From Chaetoderma sp. LZ-2023a (taxonomy: Eukaryota; Mollusca; Caudofoveata; Chaetodermatida; Chaetodermatidae), in contig CM067374.1 in the NCBI GenBank assembly GCA_034401795.1, forward strand, positions 138,350,508 to 138,414,507: 64,000 nucleotides of DNA. The letters are read 5' to 3'. Positions 1 to 9,498 of this stretch are shown here, piece by piece. The notes under the pieces are model-generated. The model saw nothing but the letters and a program-made list of their open reading frames with translations. It did no database searches and was not told where the DNA came from. A program made the translations under genes and the position numbers. Each line of letters opens with the position of its first letter. Within the stretch, counting starts at the first letter, position 1.

Positions 1-1031
1 TGTGCATAGGACTCTGCCATAACCTTGATGGCACCAGCCTGATCGACTCCGAGCATACCTCGCAACGTTGCCCTGTCTTTGAGGCCCATCTCCTTGTATA
101 CAGTCTTGGCCTTGTTAATGGCTGATTGTCCTGCCGTATCAGTGTTCCCAATGAGATCTCGGGCTGGGATGGTGCGCAGATCTCTCACGGGTCTCCCATC
201 TCATCAAAGTCTAGGAAGGAGATAGGGACAACAGTGTCCTCTGAACCGAGGCGTGCCTCGCCCAAGTGAGCAAGATTGCCTAGCTCTTTGCTTTCTAGGT
301 TTGTGAGTGACAGAGTCATAGTGGTATATACAGATGGCTTAAACCTACTATTCATACCCCCAGTGAAAAGGAGGCCCACACACTCGGCCAAGGGAATAGG
401 TAGCAGTGCTCAGGGTACTGGCCCTCTCTGCAGGGGTATGCGGTCCACCATTGGCAATCCTCTGCCCATGACACACCGCCCTCGGGGTCTCATGATCCAT
501 CTCTCACTATTCAGAGTGGCCAAACGTAGGCGACTATGATCTCAGCCATTGCACTCGTTGCTATCACTAGAACCGTGGCCTCCTTTAGTGTAACACGTTC
601 ACCCATGATCTTGGTGGCAGCAGTGTAGGAGGCACCACTGATGGCGATCTTTGGGATGGGTGAGTTATTCCGAGACAGTGCTCGGCCACCCCACTCACCA
701 CTGTAGCGAGGAAAGCCGCAGTGGCGGCAGGAAGAACCTCATTTCCACCTGTCATCTTCACCATGGCCACATTGCGGCCATGTTACTGGCGATATGGACT
801 GCCAGAGGTTTTGCTTTGGTCAGTAATTTCGGTGTCTAGGTTTGCAGCAGGTTCTCCACCTTCTGAAGACTTGCCTGGCTCTCGGGCAGTTGCTTCACGA
901 TCTGTACCATTGACGTTTAAGCACTGAGTACACAATGCGGTTAAACGTCTGCGTTCCCTGTCGAGAGAGCTAATAAGATCTTCCCAGTCTGCATCTGCCA
1001 GGTGTCCGGGTTTGTACTCAGGAATATTCAT
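1..1031 (-). pseudogene. Virus-like gene A, copy 1 (partial, frameshifted)
   Basis: Minus-strand gene starting at the ATG complementary to 1029-1031 and running off the left edge of the window. The first 45 or so codons (MNIPEY start, an acidic and arginine-rich stretch) are open. The frame then changes near 915, and an Ala/Val-rich hydrophobic stretch (AATAAFLATVVSG) is read from a different frame around 585-770. A further open piece lies at 185-391. Stops and frame changes mean it is not translated as one protein here. The start codon is only 23 bp from the start of the divergent gene B, as in compact viral genomes. A second copy sits at 7106-8169 and supplies the missing C-terminus. I do not recognise the protein. 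Membership of a Maverick/Polinton-like or related virus-like element is inferred from the gene layout alone. Confidence 0.45.
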
Positions 1032-1054
1032 CTCTCTATTGAGACATCTTAAAC

Positions 1055-1372
1055 ATGTCTGGGCTCACGCTATGCGAGAAGTACTATGAAAGGGAGTTGA
1101 AGGACTACAAGAAGAAGACACCAGATGAGGTCGCTCAGCTCTGCGGTGCTGAGCTGACAGAGGAGCTGACAGCTGTGAAGCTCTATCTAGGATTTGGTAA
1201 GGGACAGATCTGCTTCCTCGAATACCTTATCATGGGCGGGAGTATCGTCGAGCAGCTCCTGCGAGCTAAAGGTTTCTACAAGAATCGGGAGTATCTCTCA
1301 GATGTGTTCCAGCAGTTGCAGACCGCCATGGCCTCACCTGACTCAGAGCTGAACAAGGCTCTGCGATACTAG
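1055..1372 (+). CDS. Virus-like gene B, 105-aa hypothetical protein
   Basis: An uninterrupted 105-codon frame from an ATG at 1055 to a TAG at 1370-1372. The protein is charged and apparently mostly helical, starting MSGLTLCEKYYERELKDYKK, with a central GFGKGQICFLEYLIMGG stretch that is mildly hydrophobic. No signal peptide or known catalytic motif is visible. It is transcribed divergently from gene A across a 23-bp gap and is followed 14 bp later by gene C on the same strand. It is one of the few unbroken frames in the block, either because it is short or because it has been kept. Function is unknown; I assign it to the virus-like block only by position. Confidence 0.5.
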   Translation: MSGLTLCEKYYERELKDYKKKTPDEVAQLCGAELTEELTAVKLYLGFGKGQICFLEYLIMGGSIVEQLLRAKGFYKNREYLSDVFQQLQTAMASPDSELNKALRY

Positions 1373-1386
1373 AAGCTGGAAAAAGG

Positions 1387-1569
1387 ATGCGCCGTGGAAC
1401 CATCCAGCCCTTGGATGTGCATGTTGACAGCGTGTATAGGGGCTATAGGCAGGCCAAGCTGTTTCAGTGTCTCCCCGTGGCCCCCACTGCTACTGTAGAG
1501 AGTCATGATAGCCCTATGGCTGATTTGCTAGTGGCGGAGTCAGCTGATCCCGAGCGCCATGATAGCTAG
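1387..1569 (+). CDS. Virus-like gene C, 60-aa hypothetical protein
   Basis: A short open frame beginning with ATG at 1387, 14 bp after the stop of gene B, and ending in TAG at 1567-1569. It overlaps the 3' end of the convergent gene D by 30 bp. The product is short and without recognisable motifs. Its support is only its tight spacing behind gene B and its ATG start. It could be a chance frame, because gene D is coding on the opposite strand across the overlap. Confidence 0.25.
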   Translation: MRRGTIQPLDVHVDSVYRGYRQAKLFQCLPVAPTATVESHDSPMADLLVAESADPERHDS

Positions 1570-2291
1570 GCCTGACACCACTTGTAGAGCTACCAGGGGA
1601 AGCGGTGTCGTGTCGACTGGCTGCACTGTCGAGGTCGGAGCTGCCATGGGAAGCATCGTGTTGACTGGCTGCAGTGTCAGGGTCGGAATGACTGTATGTG
1701 CTGCCATGCCCGTACTACGCGTAGGTGCATTGATATCAGTGTTGAAGCCGAAGTGGACACCGGGGGAACTCCCCTCAACTATCATGTTATTATAGCCCCT
1801 GACTTGGAGGTCCTCTATGTTCACGTTCATGTTGCTCGGGATCAACCGTAGGTGTGGTGAAATAGCAAAGTCAAGTTTGTGACGGGCCTTCTGCATCCCC
1901 TCTGGAACTTAGCAATAATACTACTGGGTTCTGCCACGATGATTATATCCTCAACGAGACTGATGAACATGGCCTGGACCTCTACTCCGCTGACACCATC
2001 TATGGAATGACGCAGCGTGGTCTGTGCTGTAAGGAGGCAGTAGCACAGTGCTTCCAGGGACTGGTTGATCCGAACGATCCCTGCTGGTGTGAGGCCTGAG
2101 GTGGTGTGTGGGACTAAGTACTTCCACACATCTGGATAGTCCTGCTGCAAGCCAGTGATGTGCATATTTTGCACCAGCTCTCCAGGGTCGGAGTCTGGAT
2201 CGAATGAGAATGTCGCTGTCTTCCGACGGCCTACTTTTCGGGGTGTTCGATAGGGAAATCCTGAGTAGTCATGTCTTGGGTCACCGTACAT
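1540..2291 (-). pseudogene. Virus-like gene D (one frameshift)
   Basis: Starts at the ATG complementary to 2289-2291 (MYGDPRHDYSGF). About 130 codons are open, then the frame changes near 1890 and coding-like sequence continues to a stop at 1540-1542. The N-terminal part is Arg/Lys- and Asp-rich and includes a WKYLVPHTTSGLTPAGIVRI segment. The C-terminal part is rich in Thr, Pro, Val and Leu and ends in a hydrophobic stretch (LVALQVVSGLAIMALG) that could be a membrane anchor. It lies directly downstream of gene E in the same orientation, with overlapping frames, and converges with gene C. No enzymatic motif is visible. A structural (particle) protein is possible but not shown. Confidence 0.45.
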
Positions 2292-2806
2292 AACCCATAG
2301 ACCGCTTTTGTCACCACCATGTCACTGATGGTCTGGGGCCGCTGAGACGCTATGACTGTTGAGCCGTGAGTCGAAGTCGTTTGTATCAGGAAGGCTTGCA
2401 CCAAGCTCATGGAGGATTCGTCGCACCATGAAGTACACATGGAATCTGAGACAGCTGGTGATGAGCACAGCTTCACGAATACCAGAATAGGAATGAAGCA
2501 GGTGGAGCTTACTCCATATCCTGCCGTGGTACACCACACGGCAAGGTTCAGCTGCTGATTCCAGTATGAGAGGCATGGAGCAGTCATCCAAGTATGAGCT
2601 TGCTTCGCATCCTTGATGGTGATGGGGCGGTTGGTCAGCGGTCGTGGGTAGACGGAGAAGCTGGTTCGGGACCGTCCATCCACTGTGATGGAGAACGGTG
2701 TTAGCTCTGGTATATGATCCAGTAGACCTCTCAGGCCAGTCAAGCGTGTACCAAGGAGGGGTGGTTGGCTCCGGATGACTGTCGTGAGGTTCAGTTGGAA
2801 GGCCAT
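2231..2806 (-). pseudogene. Virus-like gene E, candidate structural protein (frameshifted)
   Basis: Starts at the ATG complementary to 2804-2806 (MAFQLNLTTVIRSQPPLLG). The first ~100 codons form a plausible globular domain with a PITIKDAKQAHTWM segment and LNLAVWCTTAGYGVSS. Near 2490 the frame changes, and coding-like sequence (LRFHVYFMVRRILHELGASL) continues in the frame read at 2322-2490. The two frames together give a protein of about 170 residues that ends just before gene D. From memory, similar proteins occur in virus-like elements of cnidarian and mollusc genomes, but I cannot confirm a family name without a profile search. The frameshift makes this copy non-functional. Confidence 0.45.
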
Positions 2807-2962
2807 CTATACTGGTGTTCTTAAAGCTACCATACAGGCAACACACTATTTGTAGTCGTCTCGACTCCAGAGACCAGTGAGGTGACCTCGCCGTAACATC
2901 TCGTTTTTTATCTCCTCCATATCAACCTGCCCGCTGGAGCCTTTGAGGTATTGCTGTCGCAC

Positions 2963-3481
2963 TTAAGGTTTCTCCGTGTGGTACAGGGCTTGGACCTTCA
3001 ATATATGGTGGTACTCTTCATCAGTGACCTGGCCATCCTCGAGAACTTTGCTGACAGACTCGTCGATAGTCCGTAGCATACTCTGTGCTGGTGTCACGTA
3101 CTTAGCATGCTTCTCCAGCCTCTTTGTGATCTGCGGCTGCCCCACCCCCAAGCCCGTTGCCAAGACAGTGGTGGCTAGTGTCACGCCACCCAGCGGGATG
3201 GCGACGATGGCACCCACCCCTGTAGCGAGAGTGGCCACAGCTGCTACACCAGCACTGGCCCCAATCACACCCGCAGCAGTTGTTGTATGCGTGAGGACGT
3301 TGTAGGCTGTCTTATATTGCCTGCGTGTTCTGCTGTACTTTTCTGCCTCATGGACGTGATTCTGGCTGATGGTATCTATCTGCTGGAGTCACCAGCCATG
3401 GATGGAACCGCCCTCGTCAGCAGTCAGGGAGGGGTATAGTTCTGGTTGCTTCCGCCACTCTGATTTTGCCATAGTATACAT
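2963..3481 (-). pseudogene. Virus-like gene F, small membrane protein (one nonsense codon)
   Basis: Starts at the ATG complementary to 3479-3481 and is open to 2963, except for one in-frame TGA (complement of 3389-3391) where a tryptophan or similar codon would be expected. After a charged N-terminal region, a long Ala/Gly/Val-rich hydrophobic segment (GASAGVAAVATLATGVGAIV and following) is typical of one or two membrane helices. It is followed by a charged helical tail with RLEKHAKYVTP and a helix-turn-like EDGQVTDEEYHHIL segment. Total length is about 172 codons. The gene lies 5 bp downstream of gene G's stop, in the same direction. I recall the combination of a Gly/Ala-rich membrane segment and this tail from virus-like elements in marine invertebrates. 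The biochemical role is unknown. Confidence 0.5.
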
Positions 3482-3486
3482 GGAGA

Positions 3487-4078
3487 TTAAACCTGCATCA
3501 CCTGCAGAATCTGCTCATGAGTCATACAAGGTTTCATTTTGGATGGCCTGGCGAACCGTACCAGCTTGTTGGTGTCGAGACTGATGTCTTTTAGACAGTG
3601 GTCATCCAGCACTATGTTGGGTGCCAGTACCTTTCTGAGACGTGACATCTGGAATGTCACCTTATGACCAAGATAGTAGGTCCACCGCTGGATGCATGGC
3701 TTTCTCGGTCTTACACTTCTGTGCCATCTCCTCTTTCCACTGTATGCCATCTGGCTCATCCATGTCTGTGAAGACACCTGGCTCATCGTCGTATGCGAAG
3801 ACATCTGGCTCATCGTCGTCTGTCAAGACTCCTGCGTCCTGCTTACTCTCCTCCAGGAGGGTTTGCCAGTATCGGAAACCTTCACTGTTCCTTCACCTCC
3901 TTGCAATGCTCACGTTCTGTTGATACAAGCTCTCCCGCTGTAGTCGCTCTCCTTCTTGTTGCTGTGCGAGCATCTGTTCGTGTAAGGCCTTTATCTGTGC
4001 AGGGGGCATGAAGGGGCAACCCTGTAGCTGGCTCTTCATCATCTCGGCAAAGGTAAGATATTCCTGGTGTGATATCAT
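3487..4078 (-). pseudogene. Virus-like gene G (frameshifted)
   Basis: Starts at the ATG complementary to 4076-4078, which overlaps the stop of gene H by about 3 bp (stop at 4075-4077). The first 60 codons are Gln/Met-rich and helical (MISHQEYLTFAEMMKSQ, then QIKALHEQMLAQQQEGERLQ), suggesting a coiled coil. The frame is broken near 3893, and a second part is open at 3487-3813 with an NIVLDDHCLKDISLDTNKLV segment and a final MTHEQILQVMQV. The Asp/Ser-rich middle (about 3755-3860) is a low-complexity run likely to have slipped. No known motif is visible. The overlapping start and stop codons show that this row of genes was once a compact, co-oriented set. Confidence 0.4.
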
Positions 4079-4466
4079 GTTGTCATCAGGTCAATGAGTA
4101 ATAAGAGCGTAAACTCTAAATGGGCATCCGATATCCCATCCGTGCTGGCATATACGTTAATGGAGGGGCTGTCAAACACATGGTTTACAGGTGTGAACAG
4201 ACTAGGACTGATAGCTTTCCATAGGTTGCTGTTGGCACCTGGGAGATACTCTATCACGTCCCAGCCGACTTCTACCAGCGAGCTGCTGTGTGCACTGCCC
4301 AGAGGTTGATGTAGCACATCGGCGTGTATGTATGCTGTGCTCCACTGGGGCACTGGGGCACGTCGAAGAGGACCCATTCTACACGGTACGGCACCACCCG
4401 TCTCCCCTCCAGAGAGGGTGAGATTACGTTCTCACCACTGGAGAGCAGCAGTCGAACAATCGGCAT
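4075..4466 (-). pseudogene. Virus-like gene H (frameshifted)
   Basis: Starts at the ATG complementary to 4464-4466 (MPIVRLLLSSGENVISPSLE), a plausible beta-rich small protein. The original frame runs to 4272, but the coding-like C-terminal half (VGWDVIEYLPGANSNLW, ending HLEFTLLLLIDLMTT) is in another frame ending at 4075, so a single frameshift lies near 4280-4320. Full length would be about 130 residues. The gene sits head-to-head with gene I (+ strand), leaving roughly 60 bp between them for a shared control region. No enzymatic signature is seen; role unknown. Confidence 0.4.
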
Positions 4467-4552
4467 GGTTATATCTCCTGTTTAAAACCCTTCTATAGCG
4501 TGCTATCGAACCCATATTTGCTCACTCGACTGGTCTTGCTGACCTGGCAGAT

Positions 4553-4948
4553 GTGTACGCAGTTGATGCTGCCAAGGTAGAAGAGAGCGGTGGCAAGTCA
4601 TTCGCCCTACAGTATGAAGCAAACTCAAAGATATTCTCCCTCCACCCCATTGGTGGTGATGGGGTGGAGCTGCTCACAGAGGATGTGTCGAAGGAGCGCC
4701 TGGGCCGCAACATAGATGGCCACAAGATCGTGTTTCGGTATGATTTCCCTAAGAGGAAGTTTATCCTCGAGCCGTAGATTGAGGTCGCAGATACAGATGA
4801 GGCAGGCATCAATACCCTAAATGATGACCTCAGCTTTTATCTGGCCAAACCCTATTCGAGCAATTCCCAGCCGATGCCCCTGGCAAACCTGCAGTTCATG
4901 TTTGAGAAGAATGAAGTGTGGTACCGTGCTGGACCTGGTGGTAACTAG
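4553..4948 (+). pseudogene. Virus-like gene I (one nonsense codon, start lost)
   Basis: One continuous frame from an upstream stop at 4496-4498 to the TAG at 4946-4948, interrupted once by TAG at 4775-4777. The product is a small mixed alpha/beta protein (SIFSLHPIGGDGVELLTEDV-like centre, an IDGHKIVFRYDFPKRKF segment before the stop, and QPMPLANLQFMFEKNEVWYR near the end). No ATG remains in frame, so the start given is only the first likely residue after the intergenic gap. It is followed by gene J 10 bp later. The Gly/Val-rich, beta-strand-like character would fit a small particle or fibre protein, but this is a guess. Confidence 0.4.
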
Positions 4949-4957
4949 CAAACATGT

Positions 4958-5452
4958 TTGCTACTATATAGGCCTCCCACAGTCATTGACATAGAGGTTA
5001 CTCCCCTCTCCACTGTTGTGAAAAGGGATCAGACAGTTCGAAAGCTCTACAATCGGGGATCATCCTTCCTCACCTACATAGGTGAAGGTGTCTCGCTGAC
5101 GATGGTGAGTCACCGGATCAGGGTTACAGGTGGAAAGCTCTTGCTGCATCGTCCATTCGATGGACCAGAAGAAGCTGTTAACCTCCAGGAGGGCATACTA
5201 CAGGTAGATGGGGTGTCACATGTCACCAAAGCCAAGGGTGCTGTAAAACTGCTTCAGCGAGTCGGACTCACTAGCCCGCAAACAACTCATTTAATCCTAG
5301 AGCTACGGTTCTTAGCCGCCGGCAGAGTGAAGCAGCTAGCCCCTGCCCCTGAGGGGATGAAGATCACTATCGATCGGGATGGAACAGGGCTTAATTTGGC
5401 ACAGATATTTCTCGAGGGGTTCACTCTGTTCAGTTTAACTCTTCATGTATAG
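4958..5452 (+). CDS. Virus-like gene J, 164-aa hypothetical protein
   Basis: An open frame of about 164 codons ending in TAG at 5450-5452. It has no in-frame ATG at its beginning: the only nearby ATG (4954) is one base out of frame, so a 1-bp indel may have uncoupled the start. The body is beta-strand-like, with RPPTVIDIEVTPLSTVVKRD, GVSLTMVSHRIRVTGGKLLL, and EGMKITIDRDGTGLNLAQIF near the end. Repeated short hydrophobic strands separated by Gly or Asp turns suggest a beta-sandwich. It lies 10 bp after gene I and 2 bp before gene K, keeping the compact layout. Not identified. Confidence 0.4.
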   Translation: MLLYRPPTVIDIEVTPLSTVVKRDQTVRKLYNRGSSFLTYIGEGVSLTMVSHRIRVTGGKLLLHRPFDGPEEAVNLQEGILQVDGVSHVTKAKGAVKLLQRVGLTSPQTTHLILELRFLAAGRVKQLAPAPEGMKITIDRDGTGLNLAQIFLEGFTLFSLTLHV

Positions 5453-5454
5453 CC

Positions 5455-5830
5455 ATGATTCTCATCATACTGCTCGTGCTGGCGTCTGCAGCAGTGGCGC
5501 AGGGAGCTGAGACTGTCATGATATTGAATGCGAAGTGGGCCCACTTCCGGGATGCCCCCCCAGTACAATCCTTGGGTCGACCCCTTGCGGAGAAACATTT
5601 ACGACCGCTTTCATCCACGTGAAGAGATCGAGTCTGTCTGCCATTTCTATGGTGTGGCGAGGATAGGACGTTGTTGTCTGCTGGAGACACCTGCTCAGCA
5701 CCAGATTCTCTGTCTAACATGTGAACATGCCAGAGTCTGCCGTGGTGCAAATGCTAAGCACTTTAGCATCCTGCCAAGGGAGCATTGTCAAGGTAGATGG
5801 AAAACACAATGGGTGGTCCCATCATGCTGA
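5455..5830 (+). pseudogene. Virus-like gene K, secreted or membrane-anchored protein (frameshifted)
   Basis: Begins with ATG at 5455, giving a clear signal-peptide-like N-terminus (MILIILLVLASAAVAQG) with probable cleavage after AVAQG. The frame stays open only to about 5622. The better continuation (YNPWVDPLRRNIYDRFHPRE, then several Cys residues near ETPAQHQILCLTCEHA) is in a different frame from about 5560. The switch falls in a run of seven C (5553-5559), a usual site for a slipped base. Further coding-like sequence up to about 6080 is in yet another frame. Probably a secreted, cysteine-bearing protein of the virus-like element; no family recognised. Confidence 0.4.
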
Positions 5831-6101
5831 TGTGACTCTCGCAGAGACTACGTGTTTGTCTGAGCCTACACAGAATAGAGAGAGGCCGGCCACTGGCCGG
5901 TATCCTGAGGAGGTTCTCCCGGACAGTGGGGTCTGCATGGGAGTTTTATCTTCGCCACGGCCTTCCATGTCAGCAGCTCCCATCTCGACCAGGAAAATCA
6001 ACAACCCTATACCCCAGGAATTGAGAGGGTGGTGGGGCCACGGATTGCCGAACGGCTGTCAGTTGAGGGAGGTGGTATAATTTTAATACCAGCCCTACTA
6101 C

Positions 6102-6330
6102 TACACATCACACAGTTCATTATGACGTCATATGATGGGTGGGTACAGCTGCTGACATGTGCAGTGTCCAATCTATGGATATCTATGGCATAGACCGTCT
6201 TCAAATATGCGTTCGTGATGCACTTATCGACATCATTCATGACGTCATTCATTATGATGTCATTCTACACATCACGCAGTTCATTATGACGTCATATGAT
6301 GGGTGGGTACTCTGGAAAGGCGAATTATTA
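6102..6330 (+). repeat. Dispersed TGACGTCA-rich repeat, two related segments
   Basis: A segment reading catcacacagttcattatga followed by cgtcatatgatgggtgggta occurs near 6106-6147 and again at 6272-6310, and a third time at 55046-55088. The second copy is preceded by a stretch (6186-6250, gaccgtcttcaaatatgcgt onward) that matches 54969-55025 almost base for base. Palindromic TGACGTCA octamers lie at 6123-6130, 6240-6247 and 6288-6295. This is one copy of a repeat family also found at 8660-8700, 9499-10152 and 24313-24420. It is probably a non-autonomous DNA element. Confidence 0.6.
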
Positions 6331-6829
6331 TTTATCATAGAAACAAGCTTTCTAGCCCGTTCCATATTTTTCGATATGAGCACACGTGCCATATTCAATG
6401 GAGTATTTTCATTGGCTGTTCGGGGAGCAGCCCATTTAAATTGAACAATTAAAACATCGATTGATGTGAGCGTGACGCGTAGGGATTACTACGCGGTACT
6501 GTTTTACTACAATTTGTTTACTACGATTTGTCATTCATGAAACGTCATCGCAAAATGTCATCGTTTGACAGTTTATTAGTCGGCAGCGAAGTAACGATTG
6601 ATGGTCATGGCTCTGCGATAGTCTTAGAAGAAAGTGTGGTTTACGGCTGACATTGCCAGATTTTGTGTTTGTCACTATATTTTTCTGAGCATTCAGTATC
6701 TGTTATCGAGTAGTGGTGCATCACAGCGATGGTATCGATTTCACGAACATCAATGATGAGAAATCAGGTAAAAGGCACATCAGCAACTATTGGCAAATAT
6801 TTCAAAATTACAGTTTTTATGATAAATAA
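6331..6829. other. Unassigned non-coding stretch
   Basis: AT-rich sequence with no long frame and no repeat that I can match elsewhere in the window. It lies between the dispersed repeat and the foldback element. Confidence 0.4.
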
Positions 6830-6972
6830 AATCTGGAACGAGGTCACTTTTCATATCACTATTATGAACCTCGTTGAAAATTATAAATTTTGCACTTGCT
6901 AAAGCTCGTGCAAATTGATAATCTTCAACTCAGTCCATAATAGTGATATGAAAAGTGACCTCGTTCCAGATT
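6830..6972. mobile_element. Foldback (MITE-like) element, 143 bp
   Basis: The outer 37 bases (6830-6866, starting aatctggaacgaggtcac) are the exact reverse complement of 6936-6972. The inner 69 bases are also imperfectly self-complementary (for example gaaaattataaattttgcac against gtgcaaattgataatcttc), so the whole unit can fold into one long hairpin. No target-site duplication is obvious. This fits a miniature foldback transposon, but a second copy has not been seen in the window. Confidence 0.6.
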
Positions 6973-7022
6973 CTCTATATAAGGTTTCAATAAACTTTAT
7001 ATTCGTGGGCCATATTTGTGGA

Positions 7023-7110
7023 AAGGTAAGCAAAATTAAGCTGTTAAGACCGTAACACTCCTAATTTTCAAAATAGTATTCTTTGGGTCTGCAAATGGAC
7101 ATTTCTCAAG
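7023..7110 (+). repeat. 88-bp direct repeat, left copy
   Basis: Starts aaggtaagcaaaattaagct and ends ggacatttctcaag. It matches 8178-8265 with a single difference (aacactcc here, aatactcc there). The two copies bracket exactly the duplicated virus-like gene at 7111-8177. Confidence 0.85.
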
Positions 7111-8169
7111 TGATATTGCTCAGGCCGATGGTGCCTATCCTGAGATACTCTCCATCCTGTTGGAATGAGCTCCGTGGTTTCAGGAGATCCTTAACCAGGT
7201 CTTGTGCATAGGACTCTGCCATAACCTTGATGGCACCAGCCTCATCGACTCCGAGCATACCTCGCAACGTTGCCCTGTCTTTGATGCCCATCCCCTTGTA
7301 TACAGTCTTGGCCTTGTTAATGGCTGATTGTCCTACCGTATCAGTGTTCCGAATGATCTCTCACGGGTCTCCCTTCTCATCAAAGTCTAGGAAGGAGATA
7401 GGGACAACAGTGTCCTCTGAACCGAGTCGTGCCTCGCCCAAGTGAGCAAGATTGCCTAGCTCTTTGCTTTCTAGGTTTGTGAGTGACTAAGTCATAGTGG
7501 TATATACAGACGGCTTAAACCTACTATTCATACCCCCAATGAAAAGGAGGCCCACACACTCGGCCAATGGAATAGGTAGCAGTGCTTATGGTACTGGCCC
7601 TCTCTGCAGGGGTATGCGGTCCACCATTGGCAATCCTCTGCCCGCGACACACCGCCCTCGGGGTCTCATGATCCATCTCTCACCATTGCACTCGTTGCTA
7701 TCACTAGAACCGCTGCCTCCATTAGTGTAACACGTTCACCCATGATCTTGGTGGCAGCAGTGTAGGAGGCACCACTGATGGCAATCTTTGGGATGGGTGA
7801 ATTATTCCGAGACAGTGCTCGGCCATCCCACTCACCACTGTAGCGAGGACAGCCGCAGAGGCGGCAGGAAGAACCTCATTTCCACCTGTCATCTTCACCA
7901 TGGCCACATTCGCAGCCATGTTACTGGCGATATGGACTGCCAGAGGTTTTGCTTTGGTCAGTAACTTCTGTGTCTTGGTTTGCAGCAGGTTCTCAACCTT
8001 CTGAAGACTCGCCTGGCTCTCGGGCAGTTGCTTTACGATCTGTACCATTGACGTTTAAGCACTGAGTACACAATGCGGTTAAACGTCTGCGTTCCCTGTC
8101 GAGAGAGCTAATAAGATCTTCCCAGTCTGCATCTTCCGGGTGTCCGGGTTGGTACTCAGGAATATTCAT
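7106..8169 (-). pseudogene. Virus-like gene A, copy 2 (deleted and frameshifted)
   Basis: Runs from the ATG complementary to 8167-8169 to a TGA complementary to 7106-7108. From 7203 to 8176 it is a close copy of 1-1037, but lacks about 25 bp (near 7355) and about 40 bp (near 7682) that copy 1 has, and carries several point changes, among them an extra stop in the second frame. Open pieces are at 7722-8048 (MVQIVKQLPESQASLQKVEN, then an Ala/Val-rich hydrophobic segment) and at 7106-7291 (MGIKDRATLRGMLGVDEAGA). The segment starts only 8 bp before the start codon and ends at the stop codon, so it is almost exactly a bare reading frame. It lies between two 88-bp direct repeats. Not functional. 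Confidence 0.55.
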
Positions 8170-8177
8170 CTCTCTCT

Positions 8178-8265
8178 AAGGTAAGCAAAATTAAGCTGTT
8201 AAGACCGTAATACTCCTAATTTTCAAAATAGTATTCTTTGGGTCTGCAAATGGACATTTCTCAAG
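8178..8265 (+). repeat. 88-bp direct repeat, right copy
   Basis: Right-hand partner of 7023-7110, with one mismatch. The bases beyond it (accagtactggcgcc) are unrelated to those beyond the left copy. Confidence 0.85.
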
Positions 8266-8473
8266 ACCAGTACTGGCGCCGTTTTTGGCTGATATGAGTA
8301 TTAAAGGGGTAAATATATCATCGAAATTAAATGTGCAATAAGAATTTTATTGAAGTTTAAAAAAAAAAAGGATTTTTCCCGGTAAGCTCGCATATAATTT
8401 TAATGTTCTGAGTCTATTTCATTCGAGATTTCAGCCTAGTACATCAACGTATGATCATTAGACCGTAAAGCGC

Positions 8474-8590
<117 letters not shown>

Positions 8591-8659
8591 TTCTTGGACA
8601 ATTCGGCACTTGTCGAGGTAAGAATAATCTTCATAAAATAATGAGGATTCCAGTTTATC

Positions 8660-8716
8660 CATCAATCATATGACGTCATAATCAATTACGTCATGAATGA
8701 AGTAGATCAGTTCGAG
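8660..8716. repeat. Fragment of the TGACGTCA repeat family
   Basis: Contains tgacgtcataatcaattacg at 8671-8690, similar to 9989-10010 inside the inverted-repeat element. It directly precedes the polypurine tract. Confidence 0.4.
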
Positions 8717-9496
8717 GAGGAGGAGGAGGACGAGGAGGAGGGGGAGGAAGGGGAGAAGGGGAGGGGGAGGCGTAGGAGGAGGAGTAGGAGGGGGAAGAGT
8801 AGGAGGAGGACGAGTAGGAGGGGAGGAGTAGGAGGAGGAGGAGGAGTAGGAGGGGCGGAGTAGGAGGAGGATGAGTAGGAGGGTGAGAAGGAGGAGGAGA
8901 AGTAGGAGTAGGAAGGGGGGGAAGGGGAGAGGGAGGAGGGGGAGGAGTAGGAGAAGGAGTAGGAGGGGGAAGAGTAGGAGGAGGAGGAGTAGGAGGGGGA
9001 GTAGGAGGGGGAAGAGTAGGAGGAGGAGGAGTAGGAGGGGGAGGAGTAGGAGGAGGAGGAGTAGGAGGAGGAGGAGTAGAAGGGGGAGGAGTAGGAGGAG
9101 GAGGAGTAGGAGGAGGAGGAGTAGGAGGGGGGAGGAGTAGGAGGAGGAGGAGTAGGAGGAGGGGGAGTAGGAGGGGGGAGGAGTATGAGGAGGAGGAGGA
9201 GTAGGAGGAGGAGGAGTAGGAGGGGGGAGGAGTAGGAGGAGGAGGAGTAGGAGGAGGAGGAGTAGGAGGGGGAGGAGTAGGAGGAGGAGGAGTAGGAGGA
9301 GGAGGAGTAGGAGGAGGAGGAGTAGGAGGAGGAGGAGTAGGAGGAGGAGTAGGAGGAGGAGGAGGAGGAGGGGGGAGGAGTAGGAGGAGGAGGAGTATGA
9401 GGAGGGGGAGTAGGAGGGGGGAGGAGTAGGAGGAGGAGGAGTAGGAGGAGGAGGAGTAGGAGGGGGGAGGAGTAGGAGGAGGAGGAGTAGGAGGAG
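8717..9496. repeat. GGA/GGAGTA polypurine microsatellite, 780 bp
   Basis: Almost pure G and A on the + strand, made of GGA triplets with frequent gta interruptions that give a 12-bp pattern (ggaggaggagta). There are only a few pyrimidines other than the periodic T. Such tracts can form triplex DNA or G-quadruplexes. The long Pro/Ser/Thr frame on the minus strand is a by-product of the repeat. The tract stops within 2 bp of the inverted-repeat element at 9499. Confidence 0.95.
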
Positions 9497-9498
9497 TC

